Of a stretch of DNA of 64,000 nucleotides, positions 36,656 to 49,384 are shown in pieces. Every line of letters starts with the position of its first letter. Position 1 is the stretch's first letter. This DNA is from Ehretia macrophylla (taxonomy: Eukaryota > Streptophyta > Magnoliopsida > Boraginales > Ehretiaceae), in NCBI GenBank assembly GCA_037974665.1, contig CM075778.1, positions 9,599,001 through 9,663,000 of the forward strand, given 5' to 3'. The position numbers were made by a program, and so were the translations under genes. The notes under the pieces were generated by a model. It did not search any database, was not told the DNA's origin, and worked only from the letters and a program-made list of their open reading frames with translations.

Positions 36656-39600
36656 ATGGCTTTGGTTGGTGCAGCTTTCAAGCTTCTTTTCTCTTTGCTC
36701 ATATTGCTCACCATACTTGCTCACTCTCAAGGTTAGGCTTTCTTCTTTTCTTACTTGTTGGGATGCTTGTATTAATCTTCTCTCTCTCGATCGCTCCCAC
36801 TCAAGCACAGAGCCAGGACTCTAACGTTACGATGTGTACTCATGTGAAGAATTCCGTGTACTCGTACAATAAAAGAGATTTAATATAATAATTTTTTGTA
36901 TTTTTTTTTAGTTGACGGTGTCACTTCGTTACTACTCTCACTGCTTTTCCTTTGCTTAAGTTGGAGGTGAATTATTTTTTTTTTTGTTTTTTTTTGCCCA
37001 AGGAATTGGAATGGGAGAAAATATGAAAAACTACAGACAATTCAAGGATGCGCGGGGTCTTAAATGATCGTTTTGTCTAAAAATTTACATAATTAAAAAA
37101 TATTATTATATTTATTTACTATTTTTGTCACGGAGACTATATTTTGATAACAGGGAAAGCTCCTAATTTAACATAGTCCGAGATAATTATCGTCTGTCAA
37201 TTGTCAGGTTGTCTGTTGTCAATTGAATTTTACGTGGGTCTCATTCAATTCTTTGGATTTTTTTTTTATAAAAAAATTTCTTTAACATTTGTTAATAAAC
37301 CCCAAAATGGGTTGTATTGCAGGTGTTAGATGGAGAGCCAACCCTCAAATAAATAAATAAATAAATAAATAAACGTTTCTCTTATCCTTAGTAATTTCAA
37401 TCTACATATATTCTCTCCAATATTCTCTTTTCTTTTTCTTTCAACAATATTCGAGTATTTTCTGACATTTCTTATTGTATAAGTATGCATCATGACCTAA
37501 AAATTCTGATTCTATCTCTAACAAGAGTTTTATGTATCAGGATACCTAGCTAGCTTGTATATTTGTTTTGATATGAAAATTGAAATGCAGGCAAAGAAAG
37601 TTTCTGGCAAGATCATTATCCATTCATCAGACATGCAAGTTCATTCAATGGTCGCAACAAGGCCTATGACTACATAATAGTGGGAGGTGGCACAGCAGGG
37701 TGTCCCTTGGCTGCAACATTGTCTCAGAACTTCAGTGTGTTGTTACTGGAAAGAGGTGGAGTGCCTTTTGGCAACCCAAATGTGTCTTTCATGCAAAACT
37801 TTCATATTTCTCTAGCGGACACTTCACCAACTTCTGCGTCACAATTCTTCATTTCCACCGATGGTGTCTTTAATTCAAGGGCCAGAGTTTTGGGTGGGGG
37901 CACTTGCATCAATGCTGGCTTCTACACTAGAGCAGGCACAAGGTACATGTCACAAGCGCCCTCTTTATTACTTATATTTTTTACTTGTTCCCCCCCTCTT
38001 CCCCTTTTTCCTTCGGGATCATGGTTGTAGTTGAAGGAGAGAGTCTTGACGCAATGAATAAATTGTTGCTATGTGGCCTCCAAGTCACGGGCTTTAACTC
38101 GTAAAAATGGACTTTGTTCTCTCTGTTACTTTTTTTGATCTTGATCTTGTCCTCCCCCTTCCCGTAGTTATAGTTGAAGGAGAGTCATAACGCAACGATA
38201 AAATTATTATCATGTGGCCTCTAGGCCACAGGCTTCGGTTTGTAAAAATAGACTTTGTCCTCTTTATTACCTTTCTCTTCTCCCGTCGTCCCTCCATTAG
38301 ATCATCATTGTAGTTGAAGTAGAGTTTTGACACTACGGTCACCTTGTACCCTCTAGGTCATAGGATTTGGATCGTGAAAATTTGTAATAATGTGAGGTAA
38401 CGTTGCGAAAATAATCCCAAAATAAGTCCCATGCACACTTCCATATGTTAGATTTTCCTTCCTTGGTCTTAGCTTCATTGAACAATGTCACATTCATGCA
38501 CATCAAGTACAATACGTGCCATGAAAGTAGCTTTAGGATTTAATGCATGGAAAATTCTTCTATGAAACGTGTGATAAATTTGTCACAGTAATATGTCAAG
38601 TTGTTATTTCATGAGATTAATCTATATTAGTTTTTATCGTGCAGACATGTCATGTAAAATATTAAAAGTTTCTATTTTTACTAATTTGACCTTATAGAGT
38701 TTTAAATAAATTATTATAATACTCCCACTTATGACAATTAATTGACATTTATCAACTAATTGAAATACTTTTTATCTATATATTTTTGACAAATTTACCA
38801 CATATCTCATAAAAGAAGAACCCTTAATGCATATGTATTTTGTTAATATTAGCATAATTGGAAACTCGAACGAGCCAAAAATATGCCTTACTCGGAAAAA
38901 GATTGTGACCTAACCAGAAATTACTATCTGTGATTGTGACACCAAATTACTCAAGACAACTTTATTTCACACGTGAACACCATGTATTAGTATACAAATC
39001 AAGTGATTGTTCTTCACTACAGTATTTTAGTTCTTTTAGCGATGCCAAAATTTAAAAAAAAAAAAAATCGTTGAAATAGATATTTTTTTTTTACAACGGT
39101 TTTCTTTAATTGCAACGATTAAAATATTGTAATCACATTTCGTTAATAATTGTTTATGAAATTACTTTTTTTACAACAGTCTTAAAGTTATAGTTTAATT
39201 GCAATAGTTTTTTTAATTTAGATAGTTGCTTATGTCTTGGTCCTTTTCACTTAGTTTTGAATACCCTTCAATTCCTGTCGTCTGTCTCTCAACCTTCTAC
39301 TTTTCTTTATAAGATATTGAATTAGGTGGAGGGTAGTGCTGGATGATTAGAGACATTCAATAATTTGGAGATATTTATAACAAAAGAGACTACTTGTACT
39401 AGGGTGGATTTAAATTTTTTTATTTTTTTTCAGTCGGAAATTTAACATACAATTTGAGAATCATGCAAATATATATATTTTTCCAACAAAGACTAATTTA
39501 ATTTATTGACTAAAAATATACCTATAAGGGAGGTGTTTAGTTCACGGAATGATTTTTCATTCTTAGAATGTGATTCCCAATAATATAATCAAAATTGTTT

Positions 39601-39808
39601 GGTATGTTAAAAATATTCTTAGAAATATTTTGTGAAATTCGTAGGATTGTTATATTGTTATATTTGGTTTAGACTCAATATTCGTAGAAATTTTAAGCAA
39701 TTTTACAATGCCCGTACCTCCAAAAGATAAAAATATTAAAATTATGATACACTCCATATACTTTTGTCAATATATGAGTAACGTATGTCTAACGCATTTA
39801 TAAAAGTA

Positions 39809-39875
<67 letters not shown>

Positions 39876-42800
39876 TATATTAAAAAATAAATAGTTAATT
39901 TAATTTTGTTTATAAATTTTTATTACATTTAATTTTTGTTTTATTATTTTTTAAATATAAATTTAATTCAAAATTTAAATTTTAGCATTTAAAAAATTCA
40001 TTTTAAATTTAAATTTAATTCAAAATTAACTTAATATAATTTTTATTATATTTCTTTTTCATTTTTTCATTTTTCATTTTTTATTATTTTATTAAAATTT
40101 AACATCTTAATTTAGATTATTATTTTATTTACTTTATTTTTTTAAATTTAATAACTTAATTTAAGTTTTTTTTTTTTTTTTTTTTTTTTATTTTTTTTGA
40201 TTTACTTTTTAGTTTTTAATTTTTTTTTTTTATATTCTTTATATTTTTATTTAATTTTAAATTATTTTAAACTCTTTAAATTTGTATTTTTAAATTTTAA
40301 TTTTTATTATTTTATGTATATTAATTTATTTTTTAGTTTTTAGTTTTTTCTTAGCAATAACGTGACTTTGTGAAAAAAAATAAGTCGAGATGGATAGGTA
40401 ATCTAAAAGATAATTTTAGTTATGGTGGGTATGTTTGTCTTTTTATTTTTTCTAAAATATTTTCACAACTTGAAAATGTTAGATTTCCACCCCCACACGG
40501 GAATGAAAATTGGGAAAATAATGAGAACATTGTATTTCTAGGAATGCGACATGCTTAGAAATATTTATTTTATTTTAAGAACCAAACATGAGAATATTAC
40601 ATTCCTGACTTCATATTTCAAGAATCTTAGATGCCCACTAGTCCCCTATTGGATGTGCCCCTGCCATCGAACAAATTATCGACCACTCAAATTTACTACT
40701 CTTAGTTTTGAACCCAATGGAAAATAGTCTCTTCCTCCAAATACAGATGAAAGAAATTCCTAATATTCATTATTTTGGAAATGAACAAACTGGAAAATTT
40801 TCAGTTGTTAGGTGCTTACATTGATGATACGTAATTTGGGCTTGATTGAGGTAGAGGAGATTGACAAATCCAATTTCAGTCGAATTTGATTAACGATTCT
40901 AGTTTGTGCAATGGTGCTATCACAACAACCAAAAGCAATCCCTACATTAAACAGTGGATTGAAACTGCATTTTTGGACACGTGTTTATTTTTAAAGAATT
41001 TTAAGGCTGAAAAATTAATTTAGCCACTACTGACAAAAGTTATTCATATATAAATACAAAAATTGTGTACTAATATCACCAACTAAACAATAATCTTAGA
41101 TCTGCCGCTAATCAAAAGCCTAAATGCTGATAACTTTAGTACTACCACTAAATTCCTGATGCCTAAAATCATGAAGAAGCAATGTAAATCTAACAATCAT
41201 GGCATCATAGTTCATAATGGATGAATTCCTAGGCATGTAGTACTTAAAACAGTTGGTTTTCATCATTGTTGACATAGGTGTGGCAGGAAGAAGCAGTTTT
41301 CGAATTTAGCATGCTGGGATTTCTTTATAAATATTGCAGTAAGCAGCCAAATTGAAGGGTCAAGCTCCCAAACGATTACCTAATTAGAAGCATGTGGGGC
41401 AGGCCCACACGCCATACACACATGACCCAATCGTTTCGAATGATTGGATCGTTTTAAACAATATCTCCCGAACTGAATGAAAGTTGTTGACATGTTGCAG
41501 ACATATTAAGGAAGTAGGCTGGGATGCTAAATTGGTGAATGAATCATACCCATGGATTGAGAAGCAAGTTGTTCATTGGCCAGACCTTGCACCATGGCAG
41601 AGAGCTGTGAGGGACAGTCTCCTGGAAGTTGGTGTCTCTCCTTTCAATGGATTCACCTATAATCACCTATATGGAACCAAGGTTGGCGGGACAATCTTCG
41701 ACAGGTTCGGTCGTCGCCACACTGCAGCCGAGCTACTCGCTTCTGCAAACAGGAAAAAGCTTAGTGTTTTGATTCACGCAACGGTTCAGAAGATTGTATT
41801 TGACACCACAGGTAACAGTTGCATAAGTACACGTCAGTAATGTGTAAACTAGTAATCTGATAACTTTCTGGTCACTCAGATGCATCTTTTATGTTCTATG
41901 CAGGCAAAAGGCCAAGAGCTGTGGGAGTGATCTTTAAAGATGAAAAGGGGGACTTGCATCGGGCGTTTCTGTCAAAGAAGAGGGGGAGTGAAATTATATT
42001 GTCGTCCGGCGCACTCGGGAGCCCTCAGTTGCTACTGCTCAGTGGGATTGGACCAAAGGCTGATCTTGAAAAACGGAAAATTTCTGTGGTGCTTGATAAT
42101 GAGTTTGTTGGGAAAGGCATGGCTGATAACCCGCTGAACACGATCTTCGTTCCTACTAATCGGCATGTTACGCAGTCTCTGATACAAACTGTAGGAATCA
42201 CCAAGCAGGGTGTGTACATTGAAGCTAGTAGTGGATTTGGACAGTCTACAGATAGCATCCAGAGCAATCATGGAATTGTTTCGGCCGAGGTTAGTAACAT
42301 TTCTCTTGCTGCAATCTGCAAAATTCAAGTAAAACTTTGATGTCAATGATGATATTACTTGAAATGTTATTCAAATAAACCAACAAAATGCTTTAATATT
42401 ATTCTGAAAAAGGGGAATCTAAATAACAATAGAATAATTATGATATAAATATGAAAAAGAACTGCAGGGGTAGTGTACTACCCTTGAGTTCTACAGTCAA
42501 TAAAAAAAATTTCGATACAAGATATATAGGGCCGTTCACATGAAATCTTCCCCTCCCATTTGAGAAATGGGCAGTCCCCTCAAGACCTTATTCTGTCTAA
42601 GCTCTCATAGCATTCAGAAAAAAAAAAAGGAAGGCCAACGAGTTTGGACAACGGATCAATAGTTCACTCTAGGTGGGTAGCAGTGGAGTCTCTAGCCTGT
42701 CAATAATGTAACCCTTGAGGTCTACAGTCAATCTATTCCGGACCATTCCGATTAATTATTTCAGAAACTGTCTGCTGTAATGGCAATTCTATTATGGTCA

Positions 42801-44252
42801 CTAGACATGTATCAGATGACAAGTATGATAATTCTAATTTTTTGTATTTAATCAAATTAAGGATGATAAGTATAGATATTTTTCTCACCCCCGGTCAGCA
42901 CGACAATCTCGGAATCAGTCATGCTTAAAGGATGATAAGGTAGGTGCTTTCCAATAGTCTTGCCATTTGCCAATGGTGAATAAAAGACTAATTATGAAAT
43001 TGTCACAATTGAAATCAGTTTTGCTTGAAGATCCATTTTAAAATTATCTATCCCATTCAATTTGTTCTTCGATTCCACCTGCAGATTGGGCAGCTCTCCA
43101 CGATTCCTCCAAAACAAAGGACATGGGAGGCAATCCAGGCTTACAGGAAAAGAAAGCGACAGCTTCCTCGCGAAGTGTTCAAGGGAGGATTCATCCTGGA
43201 AAAGATTGCCAGGCCCCTGTCAACAGGCAAACTTAGCCTGAAAAACACCAATGCAGACGACAACCCCTCAGTCACCTTCAACTACTTCAGCCATCCACGA
43301 GACGTACAGCGCTGCGTGGATGGCATACGCATAATCGAGAAGGTTGTGAGATCAAAACACTTCACCAACTACACACAGTGTGAAAAACATACATTTGAAA
43401 AATTGCTCAATATGAGTGTCCATGCTAATGTGAATCTTATACCTAGACATACTAATGACACAAAGTCCCTGGAGCAGTTCTGCAAGGACACTGTCGTCAC
43501 AATTTGGCACTACCATGGCGGATGCCATGTTGGGAAGGTGGTGAGCCATGATTACAGGGTTCTTGGTGTCCAAAGGCTCCGTGTCATAGATGGTTCAACA
43601 TTTACTATCTCACCAGGGACTAATCCTCAAGCCACAGTGATGATGATGGGAAGGTAAGTCTATATCACTGCATAATCGTGCTCTTAAATATGTAGCATCA
43701 CTCATTCTTCACCTCTTAGTTCTTCAAATAATTTGATCCCGAAGTAAGAGGTGAAGTTCGGGTTATATATATCATTAATATATATATACGAGGGTTGATA
43801 TACTAATTAGTCCTTGATTTTTAATTACCATGTTTGACAAACATGCTTTTTATATTCAAAAGTGGTATATTTAAATCCTTTAACTTTGTAATTTGTGACA
43901 CATTTAGTCCTTTTGCTCTATTCTGTTAAACGGGTAACGGTAAAATCACATAACACAACGAAAAATAGTGATTTTACTGTAATTTTTTAAACCAAAAAAA
44001 AAAAGACAAAAAACTTACTATCACAAGTTCCAAAGTTTAAAATATTTAAATTTAACACGTATGAAGATCATAGACTTGTTTGTCAAACACGTATTATCCA
44101 TATAAACGAGGGATGGCTTCTTTACAGTGATTTAGCTGTTCACAAAATTGGAAAAGTAAAAGAGCTTTACAGATGAATCCTACATTCATTTATGCAGGTA
44201 CATGGGAGTGAAAATACTAAGAGAGAGACTAGGAAGAGCAGCAGGCATATAA
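36656..44252 (+). CDS. HTH: HOTHEAD-type GMC oxidoreductase
   Basis: In Arabidopsis HOTHEAD is a secreted FAD enzyme linked to oxidation of omega-hydroxy fatty acids for cutin; mutants show organ fusion. Six exons give 582 aa: 36656-36731, 37591-37942, 41501-41811, 41904-42289, 43085-43653, 44198-44252. Residues 1-24 look like a signal peptide (hydrophobic L10-L21). The FAD-binding loop is VGGGTAGCPLAATL (56-69), followed by LLLERGG. GMC signature 1 is around RVLGGGTCINAGF. Signature 2 is GSEIILSSGALGSPQ (274-288). The catalytic region is WHYHGGC (516-522) with the downstream GTNPQAT. The C-terminus YMGVKILRERLG is as in HOTHEAD. All introns are GT-AG. Intron 2 is about 3.6 kb and full of repeats; intron 5 holds a MITE-like insert. 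Orthology rests on strong similarity along the whole length. Confidence 0.93.
37348..37373 (+). repeat. AAAT microsatellite in intron 1 of the HOTHEAD-like gene
   Basis: About six and a half copies of AAAT lie inside intron 1, about 220 bp upstream of the exon 2 acceptor. Confidence 0.85.
37955..38385 (+). repeat. Tandem array of Au-SINE-like tRNA-derived heads
   Basis: Three diverged units begin near 38024, 38166 and 38306 (period about 141 bp), each with GTTGAAGGAG or a variant. Part of a unit precedes them. Each has a stretch like the Au SINE head: GAGTCTTGACGCAA or a variant (box A region), then ATGTGGCCTC, then a box-B-like AGGTCACGGGTTCGAGTC relative (for example AAGTCACGGGCTTTAACTC), then GTAAAAATGGACTTTG. 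The array lies at the start of intron 2 of the HOTHEAD-like gene. The Au assignment is from memory of the consensus. Confidence 0.55.
39525..40665. repeat. AT-rich block with AC/AT microsatellite and possible element ends
   Basis: This mid-intron stretch has an AC tract followed by an AT tract (39811-39866) and about 450 bp of nearly pure A/T, including a T-run of 23 near 40166. GGGAGGTGTTTAGTTCACGG at the left and an opposite-strand ATGTTTGGTTCTTAAAATAA at the right resemble the 'GTGTTTGGTTC' ends of some plant MITEs, but the match is weak. Confidence 0.35.
40985..41105 (+). mobile_element. hAT-like MITE family member, copy B
   Basis: GAAAAATTAATTTAGCCACT followed by a TTATTCATATATAAA stretch parallels copies near 33880-34060 and 47359-47480. 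It lies in intron 2 of the HOTHEAD-like gene. Boundaries are uncertain. Confidence 0.3.
43794..44103. mobile_element. MITE-like insert in the last HOTHEAD-like intron
   Basis: The insert is flanked by the direct repeat ACGAGGG (43787-43793 and 44104-44110). Near each end sits the palindrome-like GTTTGACAAAC or GTTTGTCAAAC, so the ends can pair in part. The interior has no coding frame. A Mutator-like or other TIR element of about 310 bp is the likely origin; the terminal repeats themselves are poor. Confidence 0.4.
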
Positions 44253-45160
44253 AGATATATATGCATGACCACTTAGCAGAAGAAGAGCTGGGGCGTAATG
44301 TGTGTGTGTGTGTGTGGAGTGATTGTTAGAATGCATTTTTGGTCACTCAAATTTTCAGCAAGCTGTTAAATGTAGAGAGATGCTTGCCAACCATTGTGTG
44401 TGGAATCTTGATCTAATTATATAAGTCCACTGCGGATGTTTCTTTACATCTTCGGTTGTAACCCTGGTTTTGTTTTTGCACTTTGTTTACTAGCATATGT
44501 TGGATTTATTTATTGTCCAGCACACTCTGTGGTATTTGTTTTAAACCTTTCACGTTAATCGAATTTTTTATTTTTTAATAAGTGATAGCGAGACTTGAAT
44601 TGATAACCCGATATTTAATATTATATTATAAATTACCTAATGTAAAAATTTAAACTGTTAGATATAAATTTATTGTCTCAAGAAGTTGTTAGTAAAAGAA
44701 CTTTTTTCGTTGAGGATTTTTGTGTTCTGCCAAAGACAGACAATTTGGAGTTGGTTGAAGAACCTTTAAGTTTTTGTGCATAAAGAAAGCCGAAGTTATA
44801 GTTTGAACTTAGAATTTATGACTAATAAGTCGCTATCCGATCATTCCACTAAACTTTTAGGTGGTTGAAGAACTTCCTGATTAAGTTAAATGGAAAACAA
44901 TTGGAGATGTGGCATCCAAAGATGATTTTGGGAGTAAGGTGGAAGGAGGAGGAGAAGAGTAGAATTACGCTGCGGAATAAGAGAAGGACGAGCTAAGGGA
45001 AAAACGAAGAAGTAATTATTGAACATTCGAAGAATAAGAGAAAAATGAGTTATCAATATATATATGTATAGGCAACCTTGGTGAGGGGCAGGTTTAAAGT
45101 GAGAAGACCTATTTCCCTAGTCGCACTGACACCCTAAAGTTCAAACTGAAAGATATCAAT
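44253..45160. other. 3' UTR of the HOTHEAD-like gene and spacer
   Basis: The first few hundred bases are the probable 3' UTR; a GT microsatellite occurs at about 44300-44315. A stretch at 44580-44690 is a diverged relative of the TRIM-like sequence found near 48.7 kb. No gene is seen. Confidence 0.4.
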
Positions 45161-46840
45161 TAAAGCACATAATAAACTTATTTATATCAATTAAAGCATA
45201 AACTAAAGCTATATATATATATATATATTAATTTAAAGCACATAACATTGTTTTTCGACCGAGAGACTAAAAGATATATAATAAGTTTATTATTTAATAA
45301 GATTATTATTATTAGTTATAATTATTATTGTTATTACTTTACTAGTGTTATTTATTAAAATCATTATTATAATTACTATCATATTTATTTTTATTCTTAA
45401 AATAAAACATGTATACAAAGGGCTAGTTATAAAATATATTATATTTTAAAAGTGTATTTTGGTGATTTGATAAATGATTTTTTTAACATGTATAATATAT
45501 TTATTAATTAATAAAAAAATTATTATTATAATTTATCATGATAATATATGTTTGTTAATTAATAAAACTACTATAATGATTTATTATGATAATTTATTAT
45601 TTATGATGATCATTTATTATTTATGATTGTTATTTTAAAATATATATATATATATATATATATATTATTTATTATTATTATTATTAAGATAATAACATGT
45701 ATATAAAGGCTAGATTTGTAATATGTTATGTCCTATAAAAGTATCTTGGTTATTTGGCATAAAAGTTTATTGTCAAGATCATGAGAATGAGCTAATCCTA
45801 TGTATTTTATTTGGAATAGATAATTCCCAAATTGGAGAGAATCTAGCTACCAATAGAATAGATTATGAGGTTCATTAGTTCATGTCAAGCATGAGAATCA
45901 AAATAGAGACGATAATCATATTCTGAGAATCAAAATAGAGACAATAATCATATTCCAATCTCCGATTCTTCCAACATACCAGTCGTCCCCTCAAAAAACT
46001 ATTTGTATGAATTATTACCCGAAAGTATAATAAATATATAAACAATTCTTGTTTGAAAGTGTTCCCTTTTTTCTTTTTCTTTTTTGTAGAATAGTTTTTT
46101 AAAGCAGTTTTCAAAAAAAAATTAAGAACAAAAGAACAGAAAATCTGTTTCAGTAGAATTTTTCTATATGAACATGTTTTTAAAATGAAGACGCACTTAA
46201 AATTATATGAACAATTTTCTTTTCTGTTATCAAACTACAAATTTTTTTTTAATTATATTAATGAATTTCAACAATTAAGTTGTTAATTTTACTTAATTAA
46301 TTAATTACAATTATAAATTTATTGATTAATTATTTTAAATTATTAATGATAAATTGATTTAATATAATCTATTAATTAAATTTTATTGATTAAATTAATT
46401 AATTAATGATTTTAAGGTAATTAATAAATAAAATAATTAAGAAAAACTAATTAATTATTTATAATGTATTAAAAAATTAATAACTTTAATAAATTAATAT
46501 TCTATAAAAAAAATTTCAATTAATAAATGCTTAATAAGTGATTATTTACAACTTAAAAGTATAAATTTTAAAATAAACTAATTAATGATTAGTTACTAGT
46601 TAATTTTTTTATTAATTATTAACTAAATTAAAATTAACTAATTATCAATTGAAATTGAAATTAATCAAATTTTCAACCATTAAATTAATAAATAAATAAA
46701 TTGAATTTTTTTAAAAAAATTAAATTAATTAAATTATTAGTTATTAATAAATTAGTTTTTATGAACTATTAATAAATTAAAAATAACTAACTAATTAATT
46801 TTTAATTATTAAATTAATTAATAAAAATTAATTTAAATTG
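45160..46840. other. Extremely AT-rich low-complexity block
   Basis: About 1.7 kb is nearly all A and T, built from ATT, TTATTA, TTAATTAAT and TA-repeat strings, with a TA microsatellite at about 45640-45663. There is no coding frame. It could serve as a matrix attachment region or simply be decayed repeat; the sequence alone cannot decide. Confidence 0.6.
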
Positions 46841-46846
46841 TGTTCA

Positions 46847-46908
46847 TGGGTGTGGGAAGGGGGGAAGGAGGAGTGAGAGGACTGGAGGGGTGGAGGGAGG
46901 TATCAAGA
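46847..46908 (+). other. G/A-rich purine island
   Basis: About 60 bases of G and A with runs of up to six G follow directly on the AT-rich block. There is some triplex or G-quadruplex potential. No gene relation is seen. Confidence 0.5.
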
Positions 46909-47358
46909 ACACATAAAAAAAAAAAACGTGTTCTCATTTTCTAATTTTTGGGAACACATTTCTCAAAATACTTTTTTAAAAATAATTATCGAAAACAACC
47001 ATGCAAAACAAGTTTTTTTTTTTTGTTTAATATTTTCGAAAACAGTTTCAAAACGCCAATTTTCTTTGGTTTCTTATCATCTTTGTTTTATAGTCCAGTG
47101 GGCCGGAGTGAACAAGATCATAAAAATTATGATTGATTCATATGTGGTCACCCGGTGAATCAAGTTTGTCGACTAGCCCAAAACGTGTCTTTCCAGCGTG
47201 AGGATTCAGTATACAATATGGTTTTTCAACTTTTTCTTTTTTTTTTTTCGCTTTGAATATGGCCTTTTAATTTTCACTTTGCGTAATAATCTTTTCTTTT
47301 TTTTTTTCTGTCGGAGACTTTGCATAATAATCGCCAGCAAACAAATTATATATATACT

Positions 47359-47480
47359 TAGAGGCAGACGTACATATGAGTTAGTGGGTCCACAGATCCC
47401 AATTTGTTTTTAATATATAAATATTTTTAATTGAAAAAATTAATTTGCCATTCTAAATACATATATAGTTTTTACTAAAA
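47359..47480 (+). mobile_element. hAT-like MITE family member, copy C
   Basis: AGGCAGACGTACATATGAGT, then GTGGGTCCACAGATCCCAAT, then AAAAATTAATTTGCCATTC. This follows the order seen in copy A. Boundaries are uncertain. Confidence 0.35.
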
Positions 47481-48339
47481 AAAATTATAGTTTAGTCAAG
47501 TAGCATATTATTAATTAAGCAAAATAAATACAGAGTAGAGTTGGGTTCAAACTATACAAAAATTCAAAAAATAAAACAAATAAGCAAACGATACATGTAA
47601 AAATTAGAACACCAAACATGGATGATATGACCTATCCTAATTGTATAAACAACCCAAGCTACTACAAAGTTGGCTCGAGAACACATGAGTCGAGAGTGAC
47701 CTAATTAGGAAGATAGACAAAACTAAGAATTGTGAACAACATAGGAAACTCTCTAGTCACAATTTGAGGAACCCTGAATATCATTTAAAACCAATTGTGC
47801 GAGAGTAGCCAAATCATATAGACAAGACACAAATACACCAAAAAACGCACCATCACCGTGCGAGAGTTGGAAAGTACCACCACCGGAAGAAAAAGATAGA
47901 ACAAAAGTACAGTTGTTGTAGCCGATGGAGTAGAGAAGACCAAAAACTAACCACTAAATATAAATTTTTACATAAGAGAAACGGAGATAAAGAAAAGATA
48001 GAATATATAAAGAGGGGAAAGGAGAGGAAGAGAGGGGGGGCTCCGACTTGAAAACCGTGCAAAGAGTGAAGGAAGAAGATGATAAAAGATTACCCGCGAG
48101 ATGCGGTAGAATAACCACGAGAGAGAAGAAGATAGCTTCAATGCTTTTGATCTAATAACACTTAATTGAAGTTCCACAAACTATCAGGATAATAGTAATC
48201 GTTATCCTTGAGACTTGATCGTAATTTGGCTGGTTGGCAATGCTCTTGTTAAGAAAGTTAAATTGAAGGTAGCAACATCTCTTTTTCAAAGTATTAACAG
48301 GATCACTATGACTTTATTGAGAAGAAAAATCCATCATTG

Positions 48340-48900
48340 GTACCTCAAAGGTTCGAATTTATTTCTTCTAAAAGAAGTGAAGGGAAATGTTTTTATATGT
48401 ATTTATTATGTTCAATATGTCTTTTTAAGTGGTAAGATTTATTAAGTAAATGATCACTTTATTTAAAAGTTTAAATTATTAGAGAGAAGTTTATTATATT
48501 ATTAATTATTTTTAATATAGTCCCGCAAGTGCAGGCGGAGTTAGTTTTTAAACTTTACATTTTTATTGTATTATTTATTATCTTCAACACGCTCCCGAAG
48601 TTAGTTTTTGAGTTTTGCACTTGAATAATTTTAATGTTTTAAATAGGTGGCGATGAGTTTTGAACCCAGGACCTTATGATAGCCTAGACTCTGATATCAT
48701 GTTAAGTTACCACCTCATCTAAAAGTTTAAACTGTTAGAGATGAGTTTATTGTATTATTTATTATATTCAACAAGATTTAATATTTTTTAATAGGTGGAG
48801 ATGAGACTTGAACTCATAAACCAGGATCTAATACCATGAAAGAAGTGAAAGAAAATGTTATTGTATTTATTTATTATGTTTAACATCTTCCCACCACAAA
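48340..48900 (-). mobile_element. Cluster of TRIM-like LTR fossils
   Basis: Read on the minus strand, a short terminal-repeat-like segment (about 48700-48775, starting TGTTGAATAT and ending CTTAACA) is followed by TGATATCAGAGTC, which resembles a primer-binding site for initiator tRNA-Met. Then comes a short non-coding interior and a second terminal-repeat-like start (TGTTGAAGAT) near 48588. Further diverged copies of the same terminal segment lie at about 48435-48530 and 48829-48885. This is the layout of a terminal-repeat retrotransposon in miniature. No proteins are encoded. The copies are old, broken and partly nested. Confidence 0.5.
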
Positions 48901-49384
48901 TACTGCATGCTCCTTTTCTTTTCTTTTTTGGTTAATTTGGAAAAACATCCTCACTCACCAAGACTATGAGACATAAACGGTATTAACATACCCCTTAATT
49001 GATCTAAAATATACATTTAAATATACTGCTATACGATAATTTATAATTTTAAAATATACTCAATATGATCTTGCTAGTTCATCGTCATCGGACAAAAGAA
49101 AAGGCATAAAAATTACTAGTACCAAGTGCTATAATTTTTTTTTTCTTTCTAAATAGTACCTAGTGCTATATTGTTTACATTTTCTGCACAACTAGCCGGG
49201 GCCAAATATGTCGGTCTTAAGTGGAAGGTAGTGGGTTGAGCTATATTGTCAAAGAGGTGTCAGAATCTATATATATTTCATAAGCAAATATATTCTGTTA
49301 ACCCAGAAAAATCAAGAATTGTCACCATCGAAGAAGAAATTAAAAACTTGAATACGAAAACTAATAAAAGACAACAGAAAAAGC

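Noticed and set aside
38024-38385. True tRNA genes
   Set aside because: Only box-like strings are present and the clover-leaf arms do not form; the layout fits SINE heads.
41484-41840. Start codon at 41484 as a separate gene
   Set aside because: It overlaps the acceptor of HOTHEAD-like exon 3. The sequence after 41501 is the middle of the GMC enzyme.
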